From CAVQCA01 sp963710815 (GTDB lineage: Bacteria > Pseudomonadota > Gammaproteobacteria > UBA9214), in assembly GCA_963710815.1 (NCBI GenBank), contig CAVQCA010000048.1, forward strand, positions 62,001-126,000: 64,000 nt of DNA, read 5' to 3'. The number at the start of each line of letters is the position of its first letter. The first letter of the stretch is position 1. The notes beneath the pieces were generated by a model. That model was not told where the DNA came from. It saw only the letters and a list, made by a program, of their open reading frames with translations, and ran no database searches. Both the position numbers and the translations under genes were made by a program. Below, one piece after another: positions 8,706-16,639 of this stretch.

Positions 8706-8730
8706 TTACCTGAGTAATTTACTAGGTAAT
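8706..8730 (+). promoter_or_regulatory. IscR type 1 binding site
   Basis: The half-sites TTACCTGAGTA and TACTAGGTAAT flank the centre ATT. This 25-nt layout closely follows the type 1 IscR consensus (ATASYYGACTR, WWW, YAGTCRRSTAT), with a dyad that pairs ACCT with AGGT and AGTA with TACT. It lies 50 nt upstream of iscR and overlaps the predicted transcription start, indicating autoregulation of the isc operon by [2Fe-2S]-IscR. Confidence 0.75.
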
Positions 8731-8779
8731 TGTCCGCCGTGTCAAAACACCGGACCCGGCGGCAAGCGAGACGGGATTT

Positions 8780-9253
8780 ATGCGATTATCGACGAAAGGC
8801 CGTTATGCGGTCACCGCCATGCTGGACCTTGCCATTCACCATGAGGAAGGGCCGGTGACGCTGGCGGATATCTCCGAAAGTCAGGGGATATCGCTATCCT
8901 ACCTGGAGCAGCTGTTTGCCCGCCTGCGCCGGCATGGACTGGTCGAGGGCCTGCGCGGTCCCGGCGGCGGTTATCGCCTGTCGCGCCGCCCCCAGGATAT
9001 CTCGGTGGCCGATGTGATCACCGCCATCGGGGAAGGTATCGACACCACGCTGTGCAAAGGCAACCGGGACTGTCAGGACGGCCAGGAATGCCTCACCCAC
9101 ACGTTGTGGACAAAGCTCGGGAGGGAGATCTTCGACTTTTTGAATGGTATTACACTGGCGAGTTTTATTGAGCGCGATGACATCAGTGAGGTCATCCGGC
9201 GTCAGCAGGGCAGGGTGAGCCTGACGGCACACCGGCTCGGCAAGCTGACCTGA
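8780..9253 (+). CDS. iscR: Iron-sulfur cluster assembly regulator IscR
   Basis: An Rrf2-family transcription factor of 157 residues. It has an N-terminal winged helix (residues 1-80, starting MRLSTKGRYAVTAMLDLA) and the [2Fe-2S] ligands C92, C98, C104 and H107, exactly as in Escherichia coli IscR. With a cluster it represses the isc promoter; without one it activates genes such as suf. The start at 8780 begins the canonical N-terminus. It heads the isc operon and its own binding site lies upstream at 8706-8730. Confidence 0.97.
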   Translation: MRLSTKGRYAVTAMLDLAIHHEEGPVTLADISESQGISLSYLEQLFARLRRHGLVEGLRGPGGGYRLSRRPQDISVADVITAIGEGIDTTLCKGNRDCQDGQECLTHTLWTKLGREIFDFLNGITLASFIERDDISEVIRRQQGRVSLTAHRLGKLT

Positions 9254-9289
9254 AGGTGAACGAATTATTTCCACGCAGGATATTCCCCC

Positions 9290-10510
9290 ATGAACATTAG
9301 TATACCGATCTACATGGACTACTCGGCGACCACACCGGTGGATGAACGCGTCGCCGAGAAGATGTGCGCCTACCTGACCCGCCAGGGTCAGTTCGGCAAT
9401 CCGGCCTCGCGTTCCCATGAATTCGGCTGGAAGGCCGAAGCGGCGGTCGAAACAGCGCGCGCGCAGGTTGCGAGCCTGATCAATGCCGATCCCCGGGAGA
9501 TCATCTGGACATCGGGCGCCACCGAATCCGACAACCTCGCCCTCAAGGGCGCCGCGCATTTCTACCGGAAACAGGGCGGACACATCATCACCCTCAAGAC
9601 CGAGCACAAGGCGGTGCTGGATTCCTGCCGTCAGCTCGAGCGGGAGGGTTTTGAAGTGAGCTACCTGGACCCTGAGCCGAGCGGCCTGCTGGACCTGGCG
9701 AAGCTCGAAGCCGCCATGCGCAGCGACACGGTGCTGGTGTCGGTCATGCATGTCAACAACGAGATCGGCGTCATCCAGGACATCGCCGCGATCGGTGAGC
9801 TGTGTCGCGACCGCCGGATCATCTTCCACGTCGATGCCGCCCAGAGCGCCGGCAAGGTGCCGATCGACTTGGAAAAACTCAAGGTCGATCTGATGTCCTT
9901 CTCGGCCCACAAGGTGTACGGCCCCAAGGGTATCGGCGCCCTGTACGTGCGTCGCAAGCCGCGGGTGCGTATCGAGGCCCAGATGCACGGTGGCGGCCAC
10001 GAGCGTGGCCTGCGCTCGGGCACGCTGCCCACCCACCAGATCGTCGGCATGGGCGAGGCCTTCCGCATTGCCGGGGAAGTCATGGAGGAGGAGGGCCGGC
10101 GCGTCGGCGAACTCAGGGACCGCCTGTGGAACGGCCTCAACGAAATGGAGGAGGTCTATCTGAACGGCGACATGGACCAGCGCATCCCCGGCAATCTGAA
10201 CGTCAGCTTCAACTTCGTCGAGGGTGAAAGCCTGATCATGGCGCTCAAGGATATGGCGGTCTCCTCCGGGTCCGCCTGCACCAGTTCCAGCCTGGAACCC
10301 TCCTATGTGCTGCGCGCGCTCGGCCGGAACGATGAGCTGGCGCACAGCTCGATCCGTTTTACCATCGGACGCTACACGACGCAGGAGGAGATCGACTACG
10401 TCGTCTCCCGCATTCAGGAGAAGGTCGACAGGTTGCGCGAGCTGTCGCCCTTGTGGGAGATGTACAAGGACGGCGTCGATCTGAATTCGGTAAAATGGGC
10501 GGCGCACTGA
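9290..10510 (+). CDS. iscS: Cysteine desulfurase IscS
   Basis: IscS is a PLP enzyme that moves sulfur from cysteine to acceptors for Fe-S clusters, tRNA thiolation and cofactors. The 406-residue product has the PLP lysine K208 (SAHKVYGPKG) and the catalytic mobile-loop C330 (SSGSACTSSSLEPS). It keeps the C-terminal tail ending VKWAAH that contacts the scaffold in the family. All family landmarks and length are intact. In most gammaproteobacteria iscU follows directly, but here only 42 nt separate iscS from iscA and no scaffold gene is present. Confidence 0.97.
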   Translation: MNISIPIYMDYSATTPVDERVAEKMCAYLTRQGQFGNPASRSHEFGWKAEAAVETARAQVASLINADPREIIWTSGATESDNLALKGAAHFYRKQGGHIITLKTEHKAVLDSCRQLEREGFEVSYLDPEPSGLLDLAKLEAAMRSDTVLVSVMHVNNEIGVIQDIAAIGELCRDRRIIFHVDAAQSAGKVPIDLEKLKVDLMSFSAHKVYGPKGIGALYVRRKPRVRIEAQMHGGGHERGLRSGTLPTHQIVGMGEAFRIAGEVMEEEGRRVGELRDRLWNGLNEMEEVYLNGDMDQRIPGNLNVSFNFVEGESLIMALKDMAVSSGSACTSSSLEPSYVLRALGRNDELAHSSIRFTIGRYTTQEEIDYVVSRIQEKVDRLRELSPLWEMYKDGVDLNSVKWAAH

Positions 10511-10552
10511 CTCAGTGACGGCCCCGGATATATGACAGGCAGGTAGAGGACA

Positions 10553-10876
10553 ATGGCAATTACCCTGACAGAGGCGGCGGCAAGCCGCATCAAGCAGTTT
10601 ATGGACAAGCGCGCCAAGGGCGTGGGTCTGCGCCTGGGTGTGAAAACCACGGGCTGCTCCGGCATGGCCTACGTGATCGAGTATGCCGACGACATCGAGG
10701 AAGGCGACACGGTGTTCGAGGACCATGGGATCAAGGTCATCATCAATCCGAAGAGTCTCGTCTACCTCGATGGCACCGAGCTGGATTACGCGAAGGAAGG
10801 GCTGAACGAAGGCTTCAAGTTCAACAATCCCAACGTAAAGGACATGTGCGGCTGCGGGGAGAGTTTCAACGTCTGA
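10553..10876 (+). CDS. iscA: Iron-sulfur cluster assembly protein IscA
   Basis: A 107-residue A-type carrier with the three conserved cysteines C35, C99 and C101 (TTGCSG and MCGCGESF) at the same positions as Escherichia coli IscA. A-type carriers receive clusters from the IscU scaffold and pass them, mainly as [4Fe-4S], to targets. It directly follows iscS, taking the place where iscU would normally be. The protein is clearly IscA and not IscU: it lacks the LPPVK motif recognised by HscA. Confidence 0.97.
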   Translation: MAITLTEAAASRIKQFMDKRAKGVGLRLGVKTTGCSGMAYVIEYADDIEEGDTVFEDHGIKVIINPKSLVYLDGTELDYAKEGLNEGFKFNNPNVKDMCGCGESFNV

Positions 10877-10992
10877 TGCATAAACACCTTTTTCACCGCA
10901 GAGACGCGAAGCACGCAGAGAAATCCTTTAACGAAGAAGATTAAGCACCCTGGGCTCTCTGCGGCCTTGCGGTGAGCTTGCTTCTATATGGA
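10877..10992. repeat. Hairpin element copy 2, inside the isc operon
   Basis: It begins right after the iscA stop with TGCATAAACACC and ends near TTCTATATGGA. The arms (about 10891-10922 and 10955-10977) carry CACCGCAGAGACGC-type units and their complement, around the loop CTTTAACGAAGAAGATTAA shared with other copies. It splits iscA from hscB by 175 nt. Confidence 0.85.
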
Positions 10993-11051
10993 AGTCAGGG
11001 CTTCCCTGGTGTGATATCCGGCAGACACTGAGACCAGCGACGGCGTACACC

Positions 11052-11603
11052 ATGGCAGCGGATCTTTCCTCAAGCTACTTCCAGTTGTTTGACCTGCCCC
11101 GGGGGTTCGAGGTCGACGCCGCGCAGCTCGACAGCCGTTACCGGGAGCTGCAGCGCATCGTGCATCCGGACCGCTACGTCAACGCGGGCGATCAGGAACG
11201 CCGGCTCGCCATGCAGCAGGCGACGCGGATCAACGAGGGTTATCAGACACTCAAGGACCCGCTCAGGCGCGGGCGCTACCTGCTCGAACTGGGCGGCTTC
11301 GTATTCGGTGACCAGCACCACACGACTCGTGACCCGGAATTTCTCATGGAGCAGATGGAATTGCGTGAGGCGCTGGGAGCGGTAAGAACGGCCGGCGATC
11401 CCCTGGCGGTGCTCGCCGGGCTGATGGACAGGGTTGCCGATGATTTCTCCGCCCTGACGGGCGAGCTGCAGTCGCATTTCACCGGCGGCGACTGCGGTGA
11501 TCCGCGGGCGGCCGCGGAAACCCTGATGAAAATGCAGTTCTTTCGCCGCCTGCAGGAGGAGGCGCAGGAACTGGAGGCCGCACTCGAGGATGAGCAGGCC
11601 TGA
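11052..11603 (+). CDS. hscB: Co-chaperone HscB
   Basis: HscB is the J-domain partner of HscA that delivers IscU for cluster transfer. The 183-residue product has an N-terminal J domain with HPD at 38-40 and a C-terminal helical bundle (about 95-178) of the HSCB type. The length is close to the family norm of about 170-175. It lies 30 nt before hscA. Its presence without iscU in the operon is odd, since binding IscU is its only known role, so iscU is expected somewhere else in the genome. Confidence 0.95.
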   Translation: MAADLSSSYFQLFDLPRGFEVDAAQLDSRYRELQRIVHPDRYVNAGDQERRLAMQQATRINEGYQTLKDPLRRGRYLLELGGFVFGDQHHTTRDPEFLMEQMELREALGAVRTAGDPLAVLAGLMDRVADDFSALTGELQSHFTGGDCGDPRAAAETLMKMQFFRRLQEEAQELEAALEDEQA

Positions 11604-11633
11604 TCCCGAAGGGGATACGACACGGAAACCATT

Positions 11634-13514
11634 ATGGCGCTTTTACAGATAGCAGAGCCTGGCGAGTCCACCGCCCCGCATGCCCATCGGCTGGCGGCCG
11701 GCATCGATCTCGGCACCACCAACTCCCTGGTGGCCAGCGTGCGTAGCGGCGTGGCGGACACCCTGCCGGACGCGGACGGCCGGCACCTGCTGCCTTCCGT
11801 GGTGCGCTACCTGGAGACTGGCGGACCAGTCGTCGGCGAGGAAGCCCTGACGGCGGCCACGGAAGATCCCCTCAATACCATCGCCTCCGTGAAGCGTCTG
11901 ATGGGCCGTGGCGTCGAGGACGTCAAACGCCTGGGCACGCAGCTGCCCTATGATTTCGTGCCCGGCGCCAGCGCCATGCCGCTGCTGCGTACCGTGGCCG
12001 GCGATGTCAGTCCGGTGGAAGTCTCGGCCGGGATCCTGCGTGTGCTGAAGGCCCGCGCCGAGCAGACGCTCGGAGGTGAGCTGGAGGGCGTCGTCATCAC
12101 CGTGCCGGCCTATTTTGACGAGGCGCAGCGTCAGGCGACCAAGGATGCCGGCCGGCTTGCCGGACTGAACGTCCTGCGGCTGTTGAATGAACCGACGGCC
12201 GCTGCGGTGGCCTACGGCCTGGACAAGGGATCGGAGGGTGTCATCGCCATCTTCGACCTGGGCGGCGGCACCTTCGATATCTCCATCCTGCGGCTCAACC
12301 GCGGCGTCTTCGAGGTCATGGCGACCGCCGGGGACAGTTCCCTGGGGGGCGATGACATCGACCGGCTCGTGGCGCAGTGGATCATGCAGGAGGCCGGGAT
12401 CGCCGATGATGCCGGTCATGTCCAGATGCGCCGTCTGATGCAGGTGGCGCGCACCGCCAAGGAGGCGCTGACCGACCGGCCCGCAGTGGACGTAAGACTG
12501 GAACGCATCGACGGAGCGCCGTGGCAGGGTGAGTTGACACGAGTGCGGTTCGAGGCGCTCATCGAGCCGTTGCTGCAGAAGACCCTGAGCCCCTGCCGCC
12601 GGGCGCTGCGGGATGCCGGCATCCGCGCCGGCGACGTCGAGGCGGTGGTGATGGTGGGCGGTTCGACCCGCATCCCGCTGGTGCGGCGGCGGGTCGGTGA
12701 ATTCTTCGGCCGCGAACCGCTGGTGGACATCGATCCCGACCGGGTGGTCGCCGTCGGCGCCGCCATCCAGGCCGATATCCTGGCCGGTAACAAGCCCGAG
12801 GACGAGATGCTGCTGCTCGATGTCATCCCGCTTTCGCTGGGGCTGGAGACCATGGGCGGATTATCCGAGAAGATCATCCCGCGCAACAGCACCATTCCGA
12901 CCGCCCGCGCCCAGGAGTTCACCACCTTCAAGGACGGCCAGACCGCCATGTCCCTGCACGTGGTGCAGGGGGAACGTGAACTGGTCAGCGACTGCCGCTC
13001 GCTGGCGCGGTTCGAACTGCGCGACATCCCGCCCATGGTGGCCGGTGCGGCGCGCATCCGCGTAACCTTCCAGGTGGACGCCGATGGCCTGCTGAACGTC
13101 ACCGCCGAGGAGCAGGTAACGGGCGCCAGGAGCAGCATCGTGGTCAAGCCGTCCTACGGGCTTTCCGACACCGAGATCGAGCGGATGCTGGGGGAATCCC
13201 TGTCGCATGCCCGCGAGGATATGGAGCTGCGGCGCCTGCGCGAGGAGCAGGTCGAAGCGGACCGCGTGCTGGAGGCACTGCATGCCGCGCTCGCGGTGGA
13301 CGGTGACAGCATCCTGGATGCAGCAGAGCGTGAAGTCATCGAGGCGGCTGCGCGCGCGCTGGCCGAGGCGCGCGCTGGCACGGATTACCGCGCCATCAAG
13401 GCGGCCATTGGTGCGGTGGAACAGGCGAGCAGCGACTACGTCGCCCGGCGCATGAACGAGAGTATCCGCAAGGCCATGGCCGGCCACCGTGTCGACGAGT
13501 TCAAGTCTTCGTAG
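11634..13514 (+). CDS. hscA: Fe-S assembly Hsp70 chaperone HscA
   Basis: HscA is the specialised Hsp70 that recognises IscU and drives cluster release. The 626-residue product has the Hsp70 nucleotide-binding domain (GIDLGTTNSLVAS near residue 23, DLGGGTFDISIL near 207, VVMVGGSTRIPLV near 340). The substrate-binding domain (about 395-510) and helical lid follow. The Asn-Ser after GTT and the overall length distinguish it from DnaK. It follows hscB and precedes fdx, the standard isc order. Confidence 0.96.
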   Translation: MALLQIAEPGESTAPHAHRLAAGIDLGTTNSLVASVRSGVADTLPDADGRHLLPSVVRYLETGGPVVGEEALTAATEDPLNTIASVKRLMGRGVEDVKRLGTQLPYDFVPGASAMPLLRTVAGDVSPVEVSAGILRVLKARAEQTLGGELEGVVITVPAYFDEAQRQATKDAGRLAGLNVLRLLNEPTAAAVAYGLDKGSEGVIAIFDLGGGTFDISILRLNRGVFEVMATAGDSSLGGDDIDRLVAQWIMQEAGIADDAGHVQMRRLMQVARTAKEALTDRPAVDVRLERIDGAPWQGELTRVRFEALIEPLLQKTLSPCRRALRDAGIRAGDVEAVVMVGGSTRIPLVRRRVGEFFGREPLVDIDPDRVVAVGAAIQADILAGNKPEDEMLLLDVIPLSLGLETMGGLSEKIIPRNSTIPTARAQEFTTFKDGQTAMSLHVVQGERELVSDCRSLARFELRDIPPMVAGAARIRVTFQVDADGLLNVTAEEQVTGARSSIVVKPSYGLSDTEIERMLGESLSHAREDMELRRLREEQVEADRVLEALHAALAVDGDSILDAAEREVIEAAARALAEARAGTDYRAIKAAIGAVEQASSDYVARRMNESIRKAMAGHRVDEFKSS

Positions 13515-13568
13515 CGCGCATTTTTCTGACCCTGGTAATCGACACCTCACCCTGGAATCCCTGACGTT

Positions 13569-13907
13569 ATGCCACAGATTATCTTCCTGCCACACGTCGA
13601 GATCTGCCCGGAAGGGGCCGTGATCGAAGTCGAAGCGGGCACCACTATCTGCGATGCTGCCCTGAAAAACGGCATCGAAATCGAGCACGCCTGCGAGAAA
13701 TCCTGCGCCTGCACCACCTGCCATGTGTATATCCGTGAAGGCGGTGAATCGCTGGCTGAAGCCACGGATGAAGAGGACGATCTGCTGGACAAGGCCTGGG
13801 GACTGGATCCGGATTCGCGCCTGAGCTGCCAGGCGGTCGTGGCGAACCAGGACCTGGTCATCGAGATACCCAAATACACCATCAACATGGTGAGCGAGAA
13901 TCACTAG
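13569..13907 (+). CDS. fdx: ISC-type [2Fe-2S] ferredoxin
   Basis: A 112-residue adrenodoxin-type ferredoxin that supplies electrons during cluster assembly. Cluster ligands are C42, C48, C51 and C87, with the extra conserved C46, the exact numbering of Escherichia coli Fdx. The C-terminus retains the acidic and hydrophobic tail IEIPKYTIN. It is co-directional with hscA (54-nt gap) and precedes iscX, from which it is separated by a hairpin element. Confidence 0.97.
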   Translation: MPQIIFLPHVEICPEGAVIEVEAGTTICDAALKNGIEIEHACEKSCACTTCHVYIREGGESLAEATDEEDDLLDKAWGLDPDSRLSCQAVVANQDLVIEIPKYTINMVSENH

Positions 13908-13917
13908 GCATCATCTG

Positions 13918-14030
13918 GATTCGATAAACTCACCGCAAAGGCGCAAAGATCGCAAAGCGGTTGTGTGTTTTTGATAATGAATTTCTTTGCGTGCTTTGCG
14001 TCTTTGCGGTGAAAGCCGTGTTTATGGGCA
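13918..14030. repeat. Hairpin element copy 3, between fdx and iscX
   Basis: Arms at about 13929-13959 and 13983-14014 consist of CGCAAAG units and their complement. The right end carries the outer motif CGTGTTTATGGGCA shared with other copies. The loop is in the inverted orientation, like copy 1. It lies between two genes that belong to the isc operon elsewhere. Confidence 0.83.
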
Positions 14031-14068
14031 AATACTAACGAGCGGGACGTATCAGGAGAGACAAGCGA

Positions 14069-14269
14069 ATGGGATTGAAATGGACCGATACACTGGACAT
14101 CGCCATCGAACTGGAGCAGGAACACCCCGAGGTGGATCCCCGCCATGTGAATTTCGTGGACCTGCGCAACTGGGTTATCGCGCTGGAGGATTTCGATGAC
14201 GATCCGGGCCACAGCGGCGAAAAACTGCTCGAGGCCATCCAGATGGCCTGGATCGAGGAGCGCGACTGA
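14069..14269 (+). CDS. iscX: Fe-S cluster assembly protein IscX
   Basis: A 66-residue acidic protein of the IscX/YfhJ family, starting MGLKWTDTLDIA and ending with a WIEERD tail, full length for the family. IscX binds IscS and modulates desulfurase activity, and is proposed to donate or sense iron. The gene ends the isc cluster. A hairpin element separates it from fdx, so its expression could depend on read-through. Confidence 0.95.
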   Translation: MGLKWTDTLDIAIELEQEHPEVDPRHVNFVDLRNWVIALEDFDDDPGHSGEKLLEAIQMAWIEERD

Positions 14270-14289
14270 TCGAACCCCGCCCCCATAAC

Positions 14290-14305
14290 CTTGATAATTA
14301 TCAAG
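14290..14305. promoter_or_regulatory. 16-bp perfect palindrome upstream of a lipoprotein gene
   Basis: CTTGATAATTATCAAG is a perfect dyad placed about 20 nt upstream of an extended -10 element. Its GATAAT/ATTATC core looks like part of a Fur-type operator, but it is too short to assign. It lies 21 nt after iscX and could be an operator for the following gene. Confidence 0.4.
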
Positions 14306-14323
14306 ATGATCATCGGGTTTGCC

Positions 14324-14332
14324 TGCTATAAA
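14324..14332 (+). promoter_or_regulatory. Candidate extended -10 promoter for the FG-GAP lipoprotein gene
   Basis: TGCTATAAA is an extended -10 box with TATAAA differing from consensus at one position. It lies 146 nt before the lipoprotein start, leaving a long leader. No convincing -35 hexamer is seen. Confidence 0.4.
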
Positions 14333-14477
14333 TAACGTCATAGCAACCTGCGTCTGATCGTCCTGAGCCTCCACCTTCAGGGACGTCTGCCGCGGGGGAG
14401 GCTGGTTAACAGGATATCATCCAATCAGTGAGCCCCGCCGTGCGGTGTGAGCGCGCTGGCTCACGAGGAGAATCGGT

Positions 14478-16232
14478 ATGAAAAAATTTGTGGTAATACC
14501 AGCCCTCCTGATGCTGACCGGGCTGCTCGCCGCCTGCGGCGGGGGTGGCGGGGGCGGCAACAACGCGTCGACGAATCCTGCCGCTCTTGCCGATCTCGAA
14601 TTATCGGCGGGTGCTCTCGATCAGGTATTTCAATCCAGCCAGTTTGACTACACCTCCACCGTGGGGTATCTCGCGACGGAAACGACGGTGACGCCGACAA
14701 CGGCGGATGCCGCCGCTACGGTAACCGTGAACGGGGCCGCGGTTTCATCAGGCAGCGCCAGTGACCCGATTCCCCTGGCGGTGGGTGCAAACACCATTAC
14801 CGTCATCGTCACCGCGTCAGACGGGGTGACCACCAGCACCTATACCGTTACCGTGACGCGCGAGTCGGCGGACCAATTCGCCCGGCGGGCCTATATCAAG
14901 GCATCCAACACCGACAGTGACGACAATTTCGGATATTCAGTAGCACTCTCCGGCGATACGCTTGCCGTGGGGGCGCCCGGAGAGGCCAGCAATGCCAGGG
15001 GCATCAACGGCGACCAGAGCAACACCAGTGCGCCCAACGCCGGGGCGGTATACGTCTTTACCCGCAGCGGCACGACGTGGACGCAGCAGGCGTACCTCAA
15101 GGCTTCCAACACCCGTCAAGACTATTCGTTCGGTGACTCCGTCGCGCTTGACGGCGACACGCTGGCCGTGGGGTCGACGGGGGAGGCGAGCAACGCCAAA
15201 GGCATCGACGGCGACCAGAGCAATACCAGCACGCCCAATGCGGGTGCGGTGTACGTCTTCATCCGCAGCGGCACGACGTGGACGCAGCAGGCGTACGTCA
15301 AGGCCTCCAATACCCGTCAGGACTATGCGTTCGGCGTCTCAGTGGCGCTTGACGGCGACACGCTGGCCGTGGGGTCGACGGGGGAGGCGAGCAACGCGAA
15401 GGTTATCGACGGCGACCAGAACAACACCCTCGCTCCCGGTGCCGGGGCGGTGTACGTCTTCACCCGCAGTGGCACGACGTGGGCGCAGCAGGCGTATGTC
15501 AAGGCTTCCAACACCCGTCAAGACTATGCGTTCGGTTACTCCGTCGCGCTTGACGGCGACACGCTGGCCGTGGGGTCGACGGGGGAGGCGAGCAACGCCA
15601 GCGGAATCAACGGCAACCAGACCAACACCCTCGCGCCCAACGCCGGGGCGGTGTACGTCTTCACCCGCAGCGGCACGACGTGGACGCAACAGGCGTACGT
15701 CAAGGCTTCCAACACCCGTCAAGACTATGCGTTCGGCCACTCCGTGGCGCTCTCCGGCGACACGCTGGCCGTGGGGTCGACGGGGGAGGCGAGCAACGCC
15801 AGCGGAATCAACGGCGACCAGAGCAACACCAGTGTACCCAACGCCGGGGCGGTGTATGTCTTCGTGCGCAGCGGCACCGTGTGGAGTCAGCAGGCCTATG
15901 TCAAGGCATCCAACCCCGGTCCGAACAGTGAGGACAACTTTGGCTTGAGTCTCGCCTTGCGCGACGATACCCTGATCGTGGGCGCGCCGGGGCAGAACAC
16001 CTTCACCGGCGCCGGCTACCTGTACACCCGAAGTTCAGGGACGTGGAGTCAGCTGGCCTATTTCCAGGCGTCGAATCCTGATGTTAATGCGAGCTTCGGC
16101 TGGAGCCTCGCTCTCACCGACGACATGCTGGCCGTTGGAGCCCCGGGCGAAGCCAGCAATGCCACCGGTATTGACGGGAACCAGAACGACACCAGCATGG
16201 CCAATGCCGGCGCCGTCTACACCTTTCAGTAA
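14478..16232 (+). CDS. FG-GAP repeat lipoprotein with predicted seven-bladed propeller
   Basis: A 584-residue putative outer-membrane lipoprotein. The signal peptide ends in the lipobox LLAAC (Cys20), followed by a glycine run. A cadherin-like beta-sandwich domain (about 35-132) comes next. The rest is seven FG-GAP repeats, each with the pattern AY-KASN, FG-SVAL-GDTLAVG and AGAVYVF-RSG. Repeats begin at nt 14889, 15090, 15291, 15492, 15693, 15894 and 16056; the first five are exactly 201 nt, and units two to five are nearly identical in DNA. Seven repeats suit an integrin-alpha-like propeller. The function is unknown; surface adhesion or calcium binding is an inference. It stands alone between iscX and ndk. 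Confidence 0.88.
   Translation: MKKFVVIPALLMLTGLLAACGGGGGGGNNASTNPAALADLELSAGALDQVFQSSQFDYTSTVGYLATETTVTPTTADAAATVTVNGAAVSSGSASDPIPLAVGANTITVIVTASDGVTTSTYTVTVTRESADQFARRAYIKASNTDSDDNFGYSVALSGDTLAVGAPGEASNARGINGDQSNTSAPNAGAVYVFTRSGTTWTQQAYLKASNTRQDYSFGDSVALDGDTLAVGSTGEASNAKGIDGDQSNTSTPNAGAVYVFIRSGTTWTQQAYVKASNTRQDYAFGVSVALDGDTLAVGSTGEASNAKVIDGDQNNTLAPGAGAVYVFTRSGTTWAQQAYVKASNTRQDYAFGYSVALDGDTLAVGSTGEASNASGINGNQTNTLAPNAGAVYVFTRSGTTWTQQAYVKASNTRQDYAFGHSVALSGDTLAVGSTGEASNASGINGDQSNTSVPNAGAVYVFVRSGTVWSQQAYVKASNPGPNSEDNFGLSLALRDDTLIVGAPGQNTFTGAGYLYTRSSGTWSQLAYFQASNPDVNASFGWSLALTDDMLAVGAPGEASNATGIDGNQNDTSMANAGAVYTFQ
15090..15893 (+). repeat. Four near-identical 201-bp tandem repeats in the FG-GAP gene
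   Basis: Units start at 15090, 15291, 15492 and 15693, each opening with GCGTAC or GCGTAT followed by GTCAAGG or CTCAAGG. Long stretches are identical between units (for example the segment encoding GDTLAVGSTGEASNA). Near-identity at the DNA level implies recent duplication or gene conversion, and repeat number could vary between strains. Confidence 0.9.
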
Positions 16233-16241
16233 GCGGGTCTA

Positions 16242-16467
16242 GGAGCCTGTCGGACTTGGGATTGATCTACTCGGCAACTGCTCCCTGCGTTGCCCTACCT
16301 CCTGCATCCCTGCAGTCGTGCGCTGGCGGGAGAGCGGCCCATCACCCCCTCGCTCCGCTCTCCCCCGATATTTCGTTGCATAGAACCACTATGCGCCTCG
16401 ATATCGTGAAACTCTGTGCTCGTTCTCCCACCATGCTCGCGACGATCACCTAAGTCCGACAGGCTCC
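16242..16467. repeat. MITE-like element with 16-bp terminal inverted repeats, copy A
   Basis: GGAGCCTGTCGGACTT (16242-16257) is repeated in perfect inverted form at 16452-16467. The 226-bp interior has no convincing coding frame. Read on the minus strand it contains GTCGCGAG and ATAGTGGTTCTAT, which recur with the same order and spacing in the element at 28311. No target duplication is evident. Confidence 0.75.
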
Positions 16468-16589
16468 CAGGGCGCGGGGTCCCCCCGATCCGAATCATAG
16501 GGGCATCGGCCCGTGCGGAACCGGCAGCGCGTCATTGCCTGACCACGGATTCCGGCGTTAGACTACGCATCTATCTATTTTCACTAAGC

Positions 16590-16617
16590 ACCCGTTTTAA
16601 TACGGGTTTCTTTTTTA
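16590..16617 (+). terminator. Rho-independent terminator upstream of ndk
   Basis: ACCCGT and ACGGGT pair across a 6-nt loop (16590-16607) and are followed by a T-rich tract TTTCTTTTTT. It reads on the plus strand 23 nt before the ndk start. It may end the lipoprotein transcript or attenuate transcription into ndk. Confidence 0.7.
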
Positions 16618-16639
16618 CAGCAGACAGACGGAGTGTTGC

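Noticed and set aside
8894..10726. Long minus-strand open frame (610 codons) opposite iscR, iscS and iscA.
   Set aside because: It crosses three verified genes and their gaps; it is a compositional artefact.
15090..15893. Regular 201-bp repeats resembling a satellite or array.
   Set aside because: They are in frame and encode FG-GAP units of a lipoprotein, so they are coding repeats.
16242..16467. A complete insertion sequence, because of perfect terminal inverted repeats.
   Set aside because: Only 226 bp long with no transposase frame, so at most a non-autonomous element.
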